IMG/VR virus record: IMGVR_UViG_3300008108_000002
Location: 62,001 to 126,000 of that record
Length of the DNA: 64,000 nucleotides
Origin: a virus
Reading direction: 5' to 3' (one strand)
Both the position numbers and the translations under genes were made by a program. Below are positions 32,187-40,451 of this stretch, piece after piece. The notes beneath the pieces are model-generated. The model was given only the letters and a program-made list of their open reading frames with translations. It ran no database searches and was not told the DNA's origin. How positions within the stretch are numbered: the stretch's first letter is position 1; each line of letters opens with the position of its first letter.

Positions 32187-32218
32187 GCTATTTTTGGTTA
32201 CAAGGTATAACTACCTCG

Positions 32219-32260
32219 CTATTAGGCGTTTGCTGCCAATAGGAATTGTGAATCGTTTGC
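32219..32260 (-). other. tmRNA tag reading frame
   Basis: Resume codon GCA then AAC GAT TCA and on, giving ANDSQFLLAANA and two stops (TAA TAG). AND is the usual start of proteobacterial tags. The end is AANA, where most bacterial tags end in ALAA or similar. Confidence 0.85.
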
Positions 32261-32354
32261 GATTACTTTTTTGCTTCTACGGCCGAGTTCCCCCAACCCT
32301 AACGGCTTCTGCTTTGCCGAGCTGTCCACTAATTTACTTGTTGCCCTGTCGAAT

Positions 32355-32456
32355 CTATATCAGGCCCTTCATAAAGAATCTATGTAATACTATCCAGTAA
32401 AAGTAGTTTAGCGGAACTGCTAAACATAACAATACGTGATACCATTCAATATTCAT
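32355..32456 (-). other. Possible 33-aa membrane ORF in the intervening segment
   Basis: ATG with a good AAGGAAG site, encoding a hydrophobic helix (VLLCLAVPLNYFYWIVL). It lies in the stretch between the two tmRNA pieces and overlaps the first bases of the coding piece. It might be chance. The segment also holds a TTTAGC/GCTAAA hairpin. Confidence 0.3.
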
Positions 32457-32535
32457 AAACTTCCTTATGGTGGACCTGGGGGGATTCGCACCCCCTTCCA
32501 AGACACTTTTCTCTTTGCTTCGTACAGCAATAACT

Positions 32536-32631
32536 TTACTCACCATCTTCATGGTGACTTTGCCAGTCCATTAGCCAGTATATACATACAGCAATACAGA
32601 CTCCTATAACTAACAAAACAAAAGTTTTCAT
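32536..32631 (-). CDS. Membrane microprotein, 31 aa
   Basis: ATG overlaps the stop of the methyltransferase gene (ATGA), so it should be translationally coupled. Hydrophobic segment FVLLVIGVCIAVCIYWL, then a charged tail DWQSHHEDGE. The stop lies right before the tmRNA acceptor piece. Function unknown. Confidence 0.55.
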   Translation of the reverse strand: MKTFVLLVIGVCIAVCIYWLMDWQSHHEDGE

Positions 32632-33236
32632 ACTTTATTTATTAATTTAGTCACTTTTATAGACCAAATACTTGAGCCGGGATATAATTCCGCTTTAATA
32701 TCAAATAATTCTTCTAATCGTCTAACATTCTCACATACATCAGGGAACTGTGTAGGGTGATAATCATGTCCTGCAATAATACCATTCAATTTCATATAGG
32801 GTATGAAGTGACATAAATTGTCCCAATCATTAGGATTGGCATGCCCTGCATCTAAGAAAAACAAATCAATAGGATCAGGAGTATATACTAATATATGCGG
32901 ACTATCACCCTTTATCATATTGATATTCTTAAACTCTTTGGTATTCTCTATAAAGTCTTGCTCAACATTATACAGTTTATCAGCAATAGGGAAACTGTTT
33001 TTAATTGAATCCTCATCTGAACAACCATGCTGTTGTCTCATATCAGTAGGAAAATAGTCAATACAATTGATGGTAACACTGGGATCTGCTGACATTGCAA
33101 AGCAAACAGCACTTCTACCAAACATTGATCCTACTTCTACAATATTTCCATTGACAGGAACTTGTTTTGCAATAGTCTCTAAGACTTTTAACTCGGACTC
33201 AACCATCCATCCCAATATATCTGTTTTATACGGCAT
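32628..33236 (-). CDS. SAM-dependent methyltransferase-like protein (Methyltransf_24 type)
   Basis: 202 residues. NGNIVEVGSMFGRSAVCFA (about 29-47) is motif I. INCIDYFPTDMRQQHG is motif II and PDPIDLFFLDAGHANPNDWDNLCHFIPYMKLNGIIAGHDYHP is the motif IV-V of the class. Such enzymes are found in glycan operons. It follows the repeat glycosyltransferase-like gene after 2 bases, thus likely a sugar methyltransferase. Confidence 0.82.
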   Translation of the reverse strand: MPYKTDILGWMVESELKVLETIAKQVPVNGNIVEVGSMFGRSAVCFAMSADPSVTINCIDYFPTDMRQQHGCSDEDSIKNSFPIADKLYNVEQDFIENTKEFKNINMIKGDSPHILVYTPDPIDLFFLDAGHANPNDWDNLCHFIPYMKLNGIIAGHDYHPTQFPDVCENVRRLEELFDIKAELYPGSSIWSIKVTKLINKV

Positions 33237-33238
33237 TC

Positions 33239-35935
33239 TTATTTTCCATAAAGCTGTTTATAATATTCACTCAACCATGCCCAATCATAACTGAGCATTA
33301 ACTTGTCCATGTTACCATCTACTGATTCATAATACTTTACAGCATCATTAGCACCTTGTATACATGTTTGGGCATAATCGCCCTCTGCAACGTTTAACCA
33401 ATTACGCAATCTATATTTGCTTGCGGTGTCATTGTTCTTTACTACACTGTCTTTAATCTTTAGTGTCTCACGGAATGCGGTACGCCATGTTTCTAACTCA
33501 CTAGTATTGAACAGAGCAACACCTGACAGAATATTTAGCGACTGATGCTTACTAGCCAAAGTAAAGTCTAACCCATTTACTTCTGTATTCAATGTAAGTT
33601 TCTTGTTGTTAGCAACAATAGCCATATGACCGTACTCTAATTGATTAACTGGGTTCAATGCGTTGAATATATAATGTTTTGGTTCTTGTAATCTATCAGG
33701 TTGCCATTGCCAATCAAATTTATCTGACACTTTCAACTTAGCATTAACAAGAAAATACCAATTAGTATCTGATATGTTAGCTGCCGCATGTTGACTAGCT
33801 ACACGACCAGATACTTTATCAATGCGTTTAACATTGTTGGGCATACCTTTAGTAACATTCAACAGATGTTCATAGTTTTGATCGGCAACAGTTTCACCGT
33901 TACTAAAGAATACAATATCTAATGGCTTACTAGTATTAGTCTTTGATATAGTTTTTATATATGGATATTCATACAATTCATTAGTAACTGTTTTACTAGC
34001 TTCTTTGGGTACAATGATGCGTGTCCCGCCTTCGTGTGTAATCAATATGTTCTTATCTTTATTACTCCATAGATTGATTGTTTCAGTATCTTTGTACTCT
34101 ACAATGTTATCAGCAGTCATAAACACAGCATAGGGAAAGTTATAGTCAACATTAATACTATTTGCATGTGAATCTGTATTAGTGAATGTTGGTGCAGGTA
34201 ATCTAGATACTTGCTGTTGCTTGTTATAATTTACTTCAGTATCTTCAAGTAACTCTACATCATTAATAACTTCACGCAGTTTATTAACATTGATTAAGAA
34301 CGTATCACCAAACTTCTGACTATCACTAGGGAATACATGTAGTTGTTCTCTAGTAAAAGGATCACATATGTATGTGAAATCAAATGAACTGTAATCACAT
34401 ATAGAACTAGCTACCCAAACATAATGTTCTTTCTTTTCAGGGAGCAACGGTAACAAGTCTTTGAATGTGTCAATATAACTATTTCTATACTTAACAACTA
34501 TCTTACCCTGCTCTACTAAGTGTGACATATCAGTATTGCCATGGTCAATGTAAACAATATCATATAATACATTCGATGCTTTAGCCCTTTTAGTTTTTAC
34601 AAAGTTAAGACCGTTTAAATGTTCAATGACCTTAACATACTTTGTACTCTCTAAAAAGAGTTCTTTATTAATAACATATGTGTTACCCCAATGAGTCCAT
34701 TGTGTTCCAAATATATGTATCATTCGCATTTGCCATGGATTAGGATAGTATATGAAGTCAAACTCGCTATAATCTAGTTCACTATTCAATACCCAAAATA
34801 GTTCTGTGCTACAATGATTAATACATCTTGCAATAGTATCAGTCCATGATCCTATGTAACGTGTCTTTTTAATATTAGGGAAGCGTTCTTTAAGTGCATT
34901 AAATTGTGTTTGTGATTGCGGGTTTCCTCTATCAATGTAGAACATATCTATCGGTTTAAACAACCTAGCGAGATACTCATCATCTAACTGTTTGTTCTCA
35001 ATATAGTTAAAATCTTTGTATCCTTTCTTTATCATTTTAGTATTGACAAAGTAACTTTGTGTTGATTCACTCTCAGTAGAACCAAACACATTTATATACT
35101 TAAAGTTAGCAATAGTCGGACGCCATGTAAAATCAAACTTATCATAGTCAATGTTATCACGCAATGCCCAGAAGACTTCATCAGGGTGCTGTTCAATCAA
35201 CTCATCCAATGATGATTGTATATAGTATACTGGGAAATTAAGACTACTTATATCACGGTCAATGTTAACTACTTTATTATTATGGCCCGGTACAACATAT
35301 CTAGGGCCGGGGTCTAGATCAAGCAACGTATTAAACTGATATATGTACGGTGGACTAGTTGCGTCTGGATGCCAGCTATAATCAAAATCTTTAATTACAG
35401 CATTTTCCCAATGTGTCATATCCGCTTTAATTTTAGCATTAGGTTCAGTTATATACTTAATATTAGTTGCACCATCTGATACGTATTGAGGACCATGTGT
35501 TTTTGCCCATTGAGTACCAAATTGAAATATGAATGGTGGTTCGGCGGGATCAGGATGCCAGCTATAGTCAAATTGAGTGGTATCAAACTTTTCAGTATTC
35601 ACCCAGTGTCTTGAAATGACGTTTTTTCTATGTACAGGTTCTACGTCTGTGCGATATATTTTTACATTGTCAGCTTTTACTGAGCATAACCATGTACCAC
35701 TATCACTCTGCCATTGACTAGGCCAGATATTGATATGGTCTGTTGCCCATACATCTTCATCGGGTAAGAATTCAAAATCAAAATCCCAATCAATATTTTT
35801 GTAATCACAGAACTCGTTAACAATCCAAAAGTGTTCAGTTGTAGCTAGTTGTTTAGCTGTATCAAAGTCTTTGGCGTAACGTTCTCGGGGATGTACATTG
35901 GGTTTGTCCCCGTAATAAAACACATCTCGTAGCAT
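33239..35935 (-). CDS. Multi-repeat glycosyltransferase-like protein, 898 aa
   Basis: At least six or seven degenerate units. Each has a line like xxFWVLNSELDYSEFDFxWxPxP followed by a strand xxIYxFGTQWxxxGxxYVxN. Examples begin at about residues 34, 110, 186, 258, 390, 510 and 735. Some are preceded by DIVYIDHGN or DMFYIDRGNPQ, the nucleotide-binding start of GT-A folds. No DxD is clearly preserved in the units I checked. I infer a glycosyltransferase-derived repeat protein; enzyme or lectin-like binder are both possible. It belongs to the glycan operon. Confidence 0.7.
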   Translation of the reverse strand: MLRDVFYYGDKPNVHPRERYAKDFDTAKQLATTEHFWIVNEFCDYKNIDWDFDFEFLPDEDVWATDHINIWPSQWQSDSGTWLCSVKADNVKIYRTDVEPVHRKNVISRHWVNTEKFDTTQFDYSWHPDPAEPPFIFQFGTQWAKTHGPQYVSDGATNIKYITEPNAKIKADMTHWENAVIKDFDYSWHPDATSPPYIYQFNTLLDLDPGPRYVVPGHNNKVVNIDRDISSLNFPVYYIQSSLDELIEQHPDEVFWALRDNIDYDKFDFTWRPTIANFKYINVFGSTESESTQSYFVNTKMIKKGYKDFNYIENKQLDDEYLARLFKPIDMFYIDRGNPQSQTQFNALKERFPNIKKTRYIGSWTDTIARCINHCSTELFWVLNSELDYSEFDFIYYPNPWQMRMIHIFGTQWTHWGNTYVINKELFLESTKYVKVIEHLNGLNFVKTKRAKASNVLYDIVYIDHGNTDMSHLVEQGKIVVKYRNSYIDTFKDLLPLLPEKKEHYVWVASSICDYSSFDFTYICDPFTREQLHVFPSDSQKFGDTFLINVNKLREVINDVELLEDTEVNYNKQQQVSRLPAPTFTNTDSHANSINVDYNFPYAVFMTADNIVEYKDTETINLWSNKDKNILITHEGGTRIIVPKEASKTVTNELYEYPYIKTISKTNTSKPLDIVFFSNGETVADQNYEHLLNVTKGMPNNVKRIDKVSGRVASQHAAANISDTNWYFLVNAKLKVSDKFDWQWQPDRLQEPKHYIFNALNPVNQLEYGHMAIVANNKKLTLNTEVNGLDFTLASKHQSLNILSGVALFNTSELETWRTAFRETLKIKDSVVKNNDTASKYRLRNWLNVAEGDYAQTCIQGANDAVKYYESVDGNMDKLMLSYDWAWLSEYYKQLYGK

Positions 35936-35943
35936 AAAGATAC

Positions 35944-37440
35944 TTATGATAGTACTTTTATACCATATAGTTTTTCAAATCGATCTGCATCCGCTCTGTC
36001 ATTGACCATTGGTTCACCTCGTACATTCAAGCTAGTGTTAAGTAGCATAGGGCAACCGGTCATAACATACCATTTTTCTAGTAGTTCTCGTATTCCGGAG
36101 CCATCCTTTGGAACAGTCTGTACCCTACTAGTGTTGTCATAATGAATAATAGCAGGAAATAAGTCAGGAACCCGACAACGACTGATGACTTGCATATACC
36201 TACTGTTACTCCAGCCACAAGGGATATCAAAATACATATCAGTATACTCCTCCAAAATAACTGGCGCAAAGGGTCTAAATTTTTGTCTATGTTTAATTTC
36301 ATTTACTTTATCCTTTATTTCTTTTCCTCTTGGGTCTGCAAGTAAGCTTCTATGTCCAAGGGCTCTAGGTCCAAACTCAGCACGACCACTAGCCACACCA
36401 ACAATGCCAGTGGTAATAAGATTATCAAGTAGACGATTAACAGGGTAATCACCAGGTATAGTATGACCCAAATAAGCACTAGTCCAATTAAGCTGTTTAC
36501 CGTAACCGAGCGCACATGCACCAAGACTAGAACCAGCATCGCCAGGATTAGGCATAATCCAAATGTTATCATAATAATCCCCTAATAATCGATTTGCTAA
36601 ACAATTTAATGCTACTCCTCCGCCATATACTAAATTCTTACTACTACTTAGCATTCTTGCTTTACTAATCACTGAAGTAATCAACTGTTCTGCTATTAGT
36701 TGTGTACTATATGCGATATCCATTACATTAGCATCCTTTATAAAATCATCAGGCACACCTATATGTAAGTTATCATTGAACACTATATTTTTGTATGACT
36801 TAATTAATGATGTAGACATTTCTTTCAACGGAAGAATGTTTCCGTAAGCAGACATACCCATTAAAATGTACTCTTCATCCATCGGGCTTAATCCTGCTCT
36901 CTTAGTCATTGCGGAGTAAAATAACCCTATACTATCTGGGTACTGTTGTCCCCATAGTTTCTTATATTGCGCTACACCGTTCTTATCATAGTAAGCATTC
37001 CAAATAGTAATAGTATCAAATTCACCAATAGCATCAATAACAACCACTGTGGCATCAGTGTATGGACTAGTTTGGAACCCTGCTGCCGCATGACTTAAAT
37101 GATGATTATGTGTATGAATCTTACTCTTGCGTCCATCTTCTAAACGGTGAAGTAAGCCTGTACCTATGATCTCTCTTGCAGATAAACTAGATATCATAGT
37201 TTTTTCTCCGCTACGCAATTGCCGTAAATATTTAATTAGCGGCCTTTCGTAATAATGAACCTCGATATCACTAGATGTTAGGTATGGTTTGGCATCTTCT
37301 ATAATGTCAATGCCTAAGTGTTTAGTGTGCTTGTGTTTATTGTAACGTTCACTATGTCCAGCAAATAGAATATTACCACTATTATCTACAATACTCAATG
37401 CGGCATCGTGAAACCCTGCTGATATTCCTATGTAGTTCAT
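35944..37440 (-). CDS. NodU/CmcH-type O-carbamoyltransferase
   Basis: 498 residues. HNHHLSHAAAGFQTSPY (about 109-125), VVVIDAIGEFDTITIW, YGGGVALNCLANRLL, FGPRALGHRSLLADPR, RPFAPVIL and LLNTSLNVRGEPMV are all family signatures. The N-terminal part binds carbamoyl phosphate and makes carbamoyl-adenylate; the C-terminal part transfers the carbamoyl group to a hydroxyl of a sugar or antibiotic. Typical enzymes are 550-600 residues, so this one is slightly short. In this locus a sugar acceptor is likely. Confidence 0.93.
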   Translation of the reverse strand: MNYIGISAGFHDAALSIVDNSGNILFAGHSERYNKHKHTKHLGIDIIEDAKPYLTSSDIEVHYYERPLIKYLRQLRSGEKTMISSLSAREIIGTGLLHRLEDGRKSKIHTHNHHLSHAAAGFQTSPYTDATVVVIDAIGEFDTITIWNAYYDKNGVAQYKKLWGQQYPDSIGLFYSAMTKRAGLSPMDEEYILMGMSAYGNILPLKEMSTSLIKSYKNIVFNDNLHIGVPDDFIKDANVMDIAYSTQLIAEQLITSVISKARMLSSSKNLVYGGGVALNCLANRLLGDYYDNIWIMPNPGDAGSSLGACALGYGKQLNWTSAYLGHTIPGDYPVNRLLDNLITTGIVGVASGRAEFGPRALGHRSLLADPRGKEIKDKVNEIKHRQKFRPFAPVILEEYTDMYFDIPCGWSNSRYMQVISRCRVPDLFPAIIHYDNTSRVQTVPKDGSGIRELLEKWYVMTGCPMLLNTSLNVRGEPMVNDRADADRFEKLYGIKVLS

Positions 37441-37443
37441 GGT

Positions 37444-37545
37444 TTAATAAATAAAGGGATCACGTTTCTTCATTGCCTTTAACCTTTTGCGATATTTGTA
37501 CTCTCGTACCATCTTTAAGTATATATTCTTAATAAGATTAAACAT
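37444..37545 (-). CDS. Small basic protein, 33 aa
   Basis: ATG to TAA, 33 codons, very basic (KMVREYKYRKRLKAMKKRDPF). It overlaps the end of the nucleotidyltransferase gene by 8 bases and precedes the carbamoyltransferase. Similar tiny basic ORFs occur in T4-like phages. No function assigned. Confidence 0.5.
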   Translation of the reverse strand: MFNLIKNIYLKMVREYKYRKRLKAMKKRDPFIY

Positions 37546-38215
37546 TTTGTTCTTGCCATTCTTTAATAGTTCCTACATCAACATACTCAGTAACTTTCTT
37601 AGTTAAGAATGTTTTACCATTACTAATATTATACTGAATGATATGACTGACAAAGAATTCATTTGTCATACTATGTATCAACTTTTCATACGCTGATACA
37701 AAATCATAAATTCTATTAAACTTATATCCGCCCACACAAAACTCATTACTAACAATAGACTTTTCTACTATACTTTGAACTATACCATGTTCATTTGCTA
37801 TAACAAAACTCTTGTTTGCTATCTTATATAGAACATCATGCTCACTTACCGTAGATATGCAAATATAATTACCATCTGAAACTTCATGGTCAAAGTAACT
37901 ATCACAATCTTTAATGAAAAAAGAATGGTCAATATGTATTTGTGCTAGATTTATAATCTGATATACAGTATCAGCTGGACCCCTAGTTACTTCAGGTAAC
38001 ACTACAACGTTAACACCTAGCTCTCTGATAATATCTCCGCTGTTGTACAACTCATCATGTTGTTTAAGTATACCAACAGTAACATTATATTTACCTATAT
38101 AAGGTTCTATAGCATTGTGTAACATTATCTTACCATTGTTATCAGTAAGCAAGTATTTTGGTACAGTACCCGGAAAACGGGTAGATAATCCGGCGGCAGG
38201 TACAATTACTTCCAT
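37538..38215 (-). CDS. Sugar nucleotidyltransferase
   Basis: 225 residues. Nucleotide site VPAAGLSTRFPGTVPKYLL (5-22) has the G-S-RFP-PK signature of NTP-sugar transferases; DCDSYFDH (about 118-125) is the metal-binding region and EYVDVGTIKEWQ the C-terminal motif. Makes an activated sugar (NDP-sugar); the sugar is unknown. Overlaps the fusion gene by 10 bases. Confidence 0.85.
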   Translation of the reverse strand: MEVIVPAAGLSTRFPGTVPKYLLTDNNGKIMLHNAIEPYIGKYNVTVGILKQHDELYNSGDIIRELGVNVVVLPEVTRGPADTVYQIINLAQIHIDHSFFIKDCDSYFDHEVSDGNYICISTVSEHDVLYKIANKSFVIANEHGIVQSIVEKSIVSNEFCVGGYKFNRIYDFVSAYEKLIHSMTNEFFVSHIIQYNISNGKTFLTKKVTEYVDVGTIKEWQEQNV

Positions 38216-39639
38216 AATCTCTTTATCTCCTCTAATATCAATCTATGCTCTGTTGTACCTACTTTACAATGTCTGTACACTCTGAGTAGCATCAATATGT
38301 ATAAATTATTGTCAAATGCAATAGCAAAAGCTGATTCTAATATATCGTGTAAAATCTTTAATTGAACCGTAAGTTCAGTCTTACCGTCTCTAAGAAACCA
38401 GTGACCATCTATGTCTTGTCTCATCTTAGCAATATCAAATACCCAACTATCATATGGGCCGGTTACAGTATCTATCATATAAAACTTACCATTACTGTAT
38501 AGTAGATTCTCTAATGTGAAATCACCATGACATAGACTTTGTGGTAAGTCTTTTGGTAATCTAATATATAATTCATCGGATGTAAATGGCAACTCACTAC
38601 AATCAATCAATGCTAACTGTTCTTGATATGTGTTTGCATAGTTTTTAGACTTACTTGTGTACTTAAACCTATCAACTGTTTCTATGATAGAGTTTGCTAA
38701 CAGCTTTACATCGTGCCGTAATATAAACGTTTTCATATCAATACCCGATATGTATTCCATATCTAGCGTATCGTTACGCATGTTTATAATTTTAGGTACG
38801 TTGAAGCCATGTGATGCCAACTCTTTCATCTTGTCATGGTTACGTTGAACGTTTTTGCGTTTTCTAACAAAGCGTTTGCTGAATGAATTTTCTATCAACA
38901 TCACGTGTGATTTAGAAAACCCTTTAAATTTAGTTACAACAGTTTCTCGTAGATGTTTTTGCTGATACCATATTTCGGAGTTTGTTTTTATAATTTCATA
39001 TGAGTATGAAGCTAAACCTCTACTATTACTTCTAGCTATGTAGAACTTATTAAACGGTATTAATTGGATAGAGTTAAACAATCGATTAAAATGTTCTGCT
39101 AAAAATTCATGTATGTTAGTTGTCTCAATTAACTTAGGGGTTGTATAATCTATGTCTAACAACTTTAGAATCGTATTGCTATCTCCGATGAATATTTGAT
39201 CCATGACGTTACCAATTCCATTACGGTGAAAGTCACCGTAACAATACATGGTATTAGAGTTCATTTTGGATATGAAGTCTTGTAACAAATCACTATATTC
39301 AATATATAAGTCAGGTCGTATAAGAATGATTACATCGTATGTTTTGTTACTTTTATGTATTAGTTTTAAACCTTCATGCCAACGATTAATCATTTTTTGC
39401 TGGTTATATAAGTAATACAGTGGCTGAGAGATAACGTAGTCAGTAATTGGTAAATATCTTTGTATTCTATCAATTGTTACATTCTCATGTATATTGATGT
39501 TTAAGTTATCGTTAACCTCAGAGGTCTCTGCCCATGTTGAAAAATAGTAATCCACTTTGCCGCATTTATCGAATTCCCAACTTGGATGCGCTATTTCAAA
39601 TTCTCTGTACTCACCAGAAATTAACACTGCTATGTTCAT
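38206..39639 (-). CDS. Fusion: glycosyltransferase-like domain plus APH-type kinase
   Basis: 477 residues. Residues 1-230 (MNIAVLISGEYREF ... IILIRPDLYIEYSD) are a paralogue of the next protein. Residues 255-475 form an aminoglycoside-phosphotransferase/choline-kinase-like domain, with catalytic HGDFTLEN (371-378; Asp373, Asn378) and the metal-binding Asp390 in YMIDTVTGPYDSW. It could phosphorylate a sugar or choline and act on the same glycan. Overlaps with both neighbours. Confidence 0.82.
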   Translation of the reverse strand: MNIAVLISGEYREFEIAHPSWEFDKCGKVDYYFSTWAETSEVNDNLNINIHENVTIDRIQRYLPITDYVISQPLYYLYNQQKMINRWHEGLKLIHKSNKTYDVIILIRPDLYIEYSDLLQDFISKMNSNTMYCYGDFHRNGIGNVMDQIFIGDSNTILKLLDIDYTTPKLIETTNIHEFLAEHFNRLFNSIQLIPFNKFYIARSNSRGLASYSYEIIKTNSEIWYQQKHLRETVVTKFKGFSKSHVMLIENSFSKRFVRKRKNVQRNHDKMKELASHGFNVPKIINMRNDTLDMEYISGIDMKTFILRHDVKLLANSIIETVDRFKYTSKSKNYANTYQEQLALIDCSELPFTSDELYIRLPKDLPQSLCHGDFTLENLLYSNGKFYMIDTVTGPYDSWVFDIAKMRQDIDGHWFLRDGKTELTVQLKILHDILESAFAIAFDNNLYILMLLRVYRHCKVGTTEHRLILEEIKRLWK

Positions 39640-40451
39640 TTGATAAACTTATTAAAATACCCGTTGTTCCACTTATCTTCTGCATTTTGAATCACATTCT
39701 CCGGCCATGCAGTTTTGAGTGCATCTCTTCCCATAATATCTATCTGATTGAGTAACTGTAAATCACGCCAATTATGTTGTGCATTCATTACATCATCAAA
39801 AGTAGGGTTATTGTTATCAGTTAGATAGCGATAGAAAGTGCAATTACTAAAATTTTTAGCATACGCAATTGGTAATGTATTATTGCAATGATTAAACCAC
39901 CACGTATGCCAATCACCCTCACCACCGATAATCCATTTGTTAATGTCTAATGTACTAAACAACTTATTCATATTGCTATAGGTTGAAAGAAACAAAACAT
40001 CTTGTAGTTTTCTATTAGTAATGTATTCGTCAGTAGCCCATGCTACTCCTAATGAGTTTTCATATTGTTCTATACTGTTTAAGTCGATTGGGCAACTGTA
40101 ATTAAAGAACAAATCAGGTCGCATTACAATCACATAGTCATAGTGATTATTGCTTTCTTTTATAAGATTAAACCCTGATATCCAACGATGCATCATCTTA
40201 GTGCTATATTTTACTTCCTTAATTAAACTTTGTGGTTCAATTAGTACTGTAGCATCTTTGTGTAAATCATTAACAACACGGTCATAATTAACCAATTCTG
40301 TATGGTCTAGATTAATTTTAGGGCTAACGTAAGATGAGCTATCCCATGTACTTACGTATATATCAACACGTGGATCATACAGAAAATCCATTGTTCTTCT
40401 ACAATGTCCAAATGTTCTATACTCCCCACTTATCAATACTGCTATCTTCAT
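39636..40451 (-). CDS. Glycosyltransferase-like protein
   Basis: 271 residues, MKIAVLISGEYRTFGHCRRTMDFLYDPRVDIYVSTWDSS, then YDYVIVMRPDLFFNYS (about 104-119). Its start and its RPD strand match the first half of the fusion protein downstream. The MKIA-LISG-YRTF ... D-YVSTW opening is seen in capsule-type glycosyltransferases. Part of the ATGA-linked glycan operon. Confidence 0.72.
   Translation of the reverse strand: MKIAVLISGEYRTFGHCRRTMDFLYDPRVDIYVSTWDSSSYVSPKINLDHTELVNYDRVVNDLHKDATVLIEPQSLIKEVKYSTKMMHRWISGFNLIKESNNHYDYVIVMRPDLFFNYSCPIDLNSIEQYENSLGVAWATDEYITNRKLQDVLFLSTYSNMNKLFSTLDINKWIIGGEGDWHTWWFNHCNNTLPIAYAKNFSNCTFYRYLTDNNNPTFDDVMNAQHNWRDLQLLNQIDIMGRDALKTAWPENVIQNAEDKWNNGYFNKFIK

Larger units (their letters stand above)
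32187..32535 (-). ncRNA. ssrA: Permuted two-piece tmRNA (SsrA)
   Basis: On the minus strand the 3' (acceptor) piece comes first. Its T-arm is GGGGG-TGCGAAT-CCCCC, preceded by TTGGAA as in bacterial tmRNAs, then CAGGTCC and ACCA, ending at 32468. After about 100 bases the coding piece begins at 32367 with GGGCCTG, then ATATAGATTCGACAGGG, like the E. coli tmRNA 5' end (GGGGCTGATTCTGGATTCGAC). GGGCCTG pairs with CAGGTCC in all seven positions (one G-U). Then come a GC-rich region with repeated CGGC/GCCG that could form a pseudoknot, TAATC before the resume codon, the tag, a small AGGTA/TACCT hairpin and a terminator. The left edge of the acceptor piece (about 32470-32535) is estimated. tmRNA rescues stalled ribosomes with SmpB and tags the product for proteolysis. 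No smpB is seen, so the host's would be used. Confidence 0.9.

Noticed and set aside
32355-32552. A 65-codon frame crossing the tmRNA acceptor piece
   Set aside because: It reads straight through the T-arm and CCA end; the RNA structure and the seven-pair acceptor stem explain the sequence better.
32468-32570. One-piece tRNA-like cloverleaf using GGACTGG upstream as 5' acceptor strand
   Set aside because: That pairing has a mismatch and a wobble, the arms are non-standard and the 5' part is coding; GGGCCTG downstream pairs perfectly and starts a canonical tmRNA 5' end.
36078-36572. Hydrophobic frames inside the carbamoyltransferase gene
   Set aside because: Out-of-frame translations of a gene with all family motifs intact.
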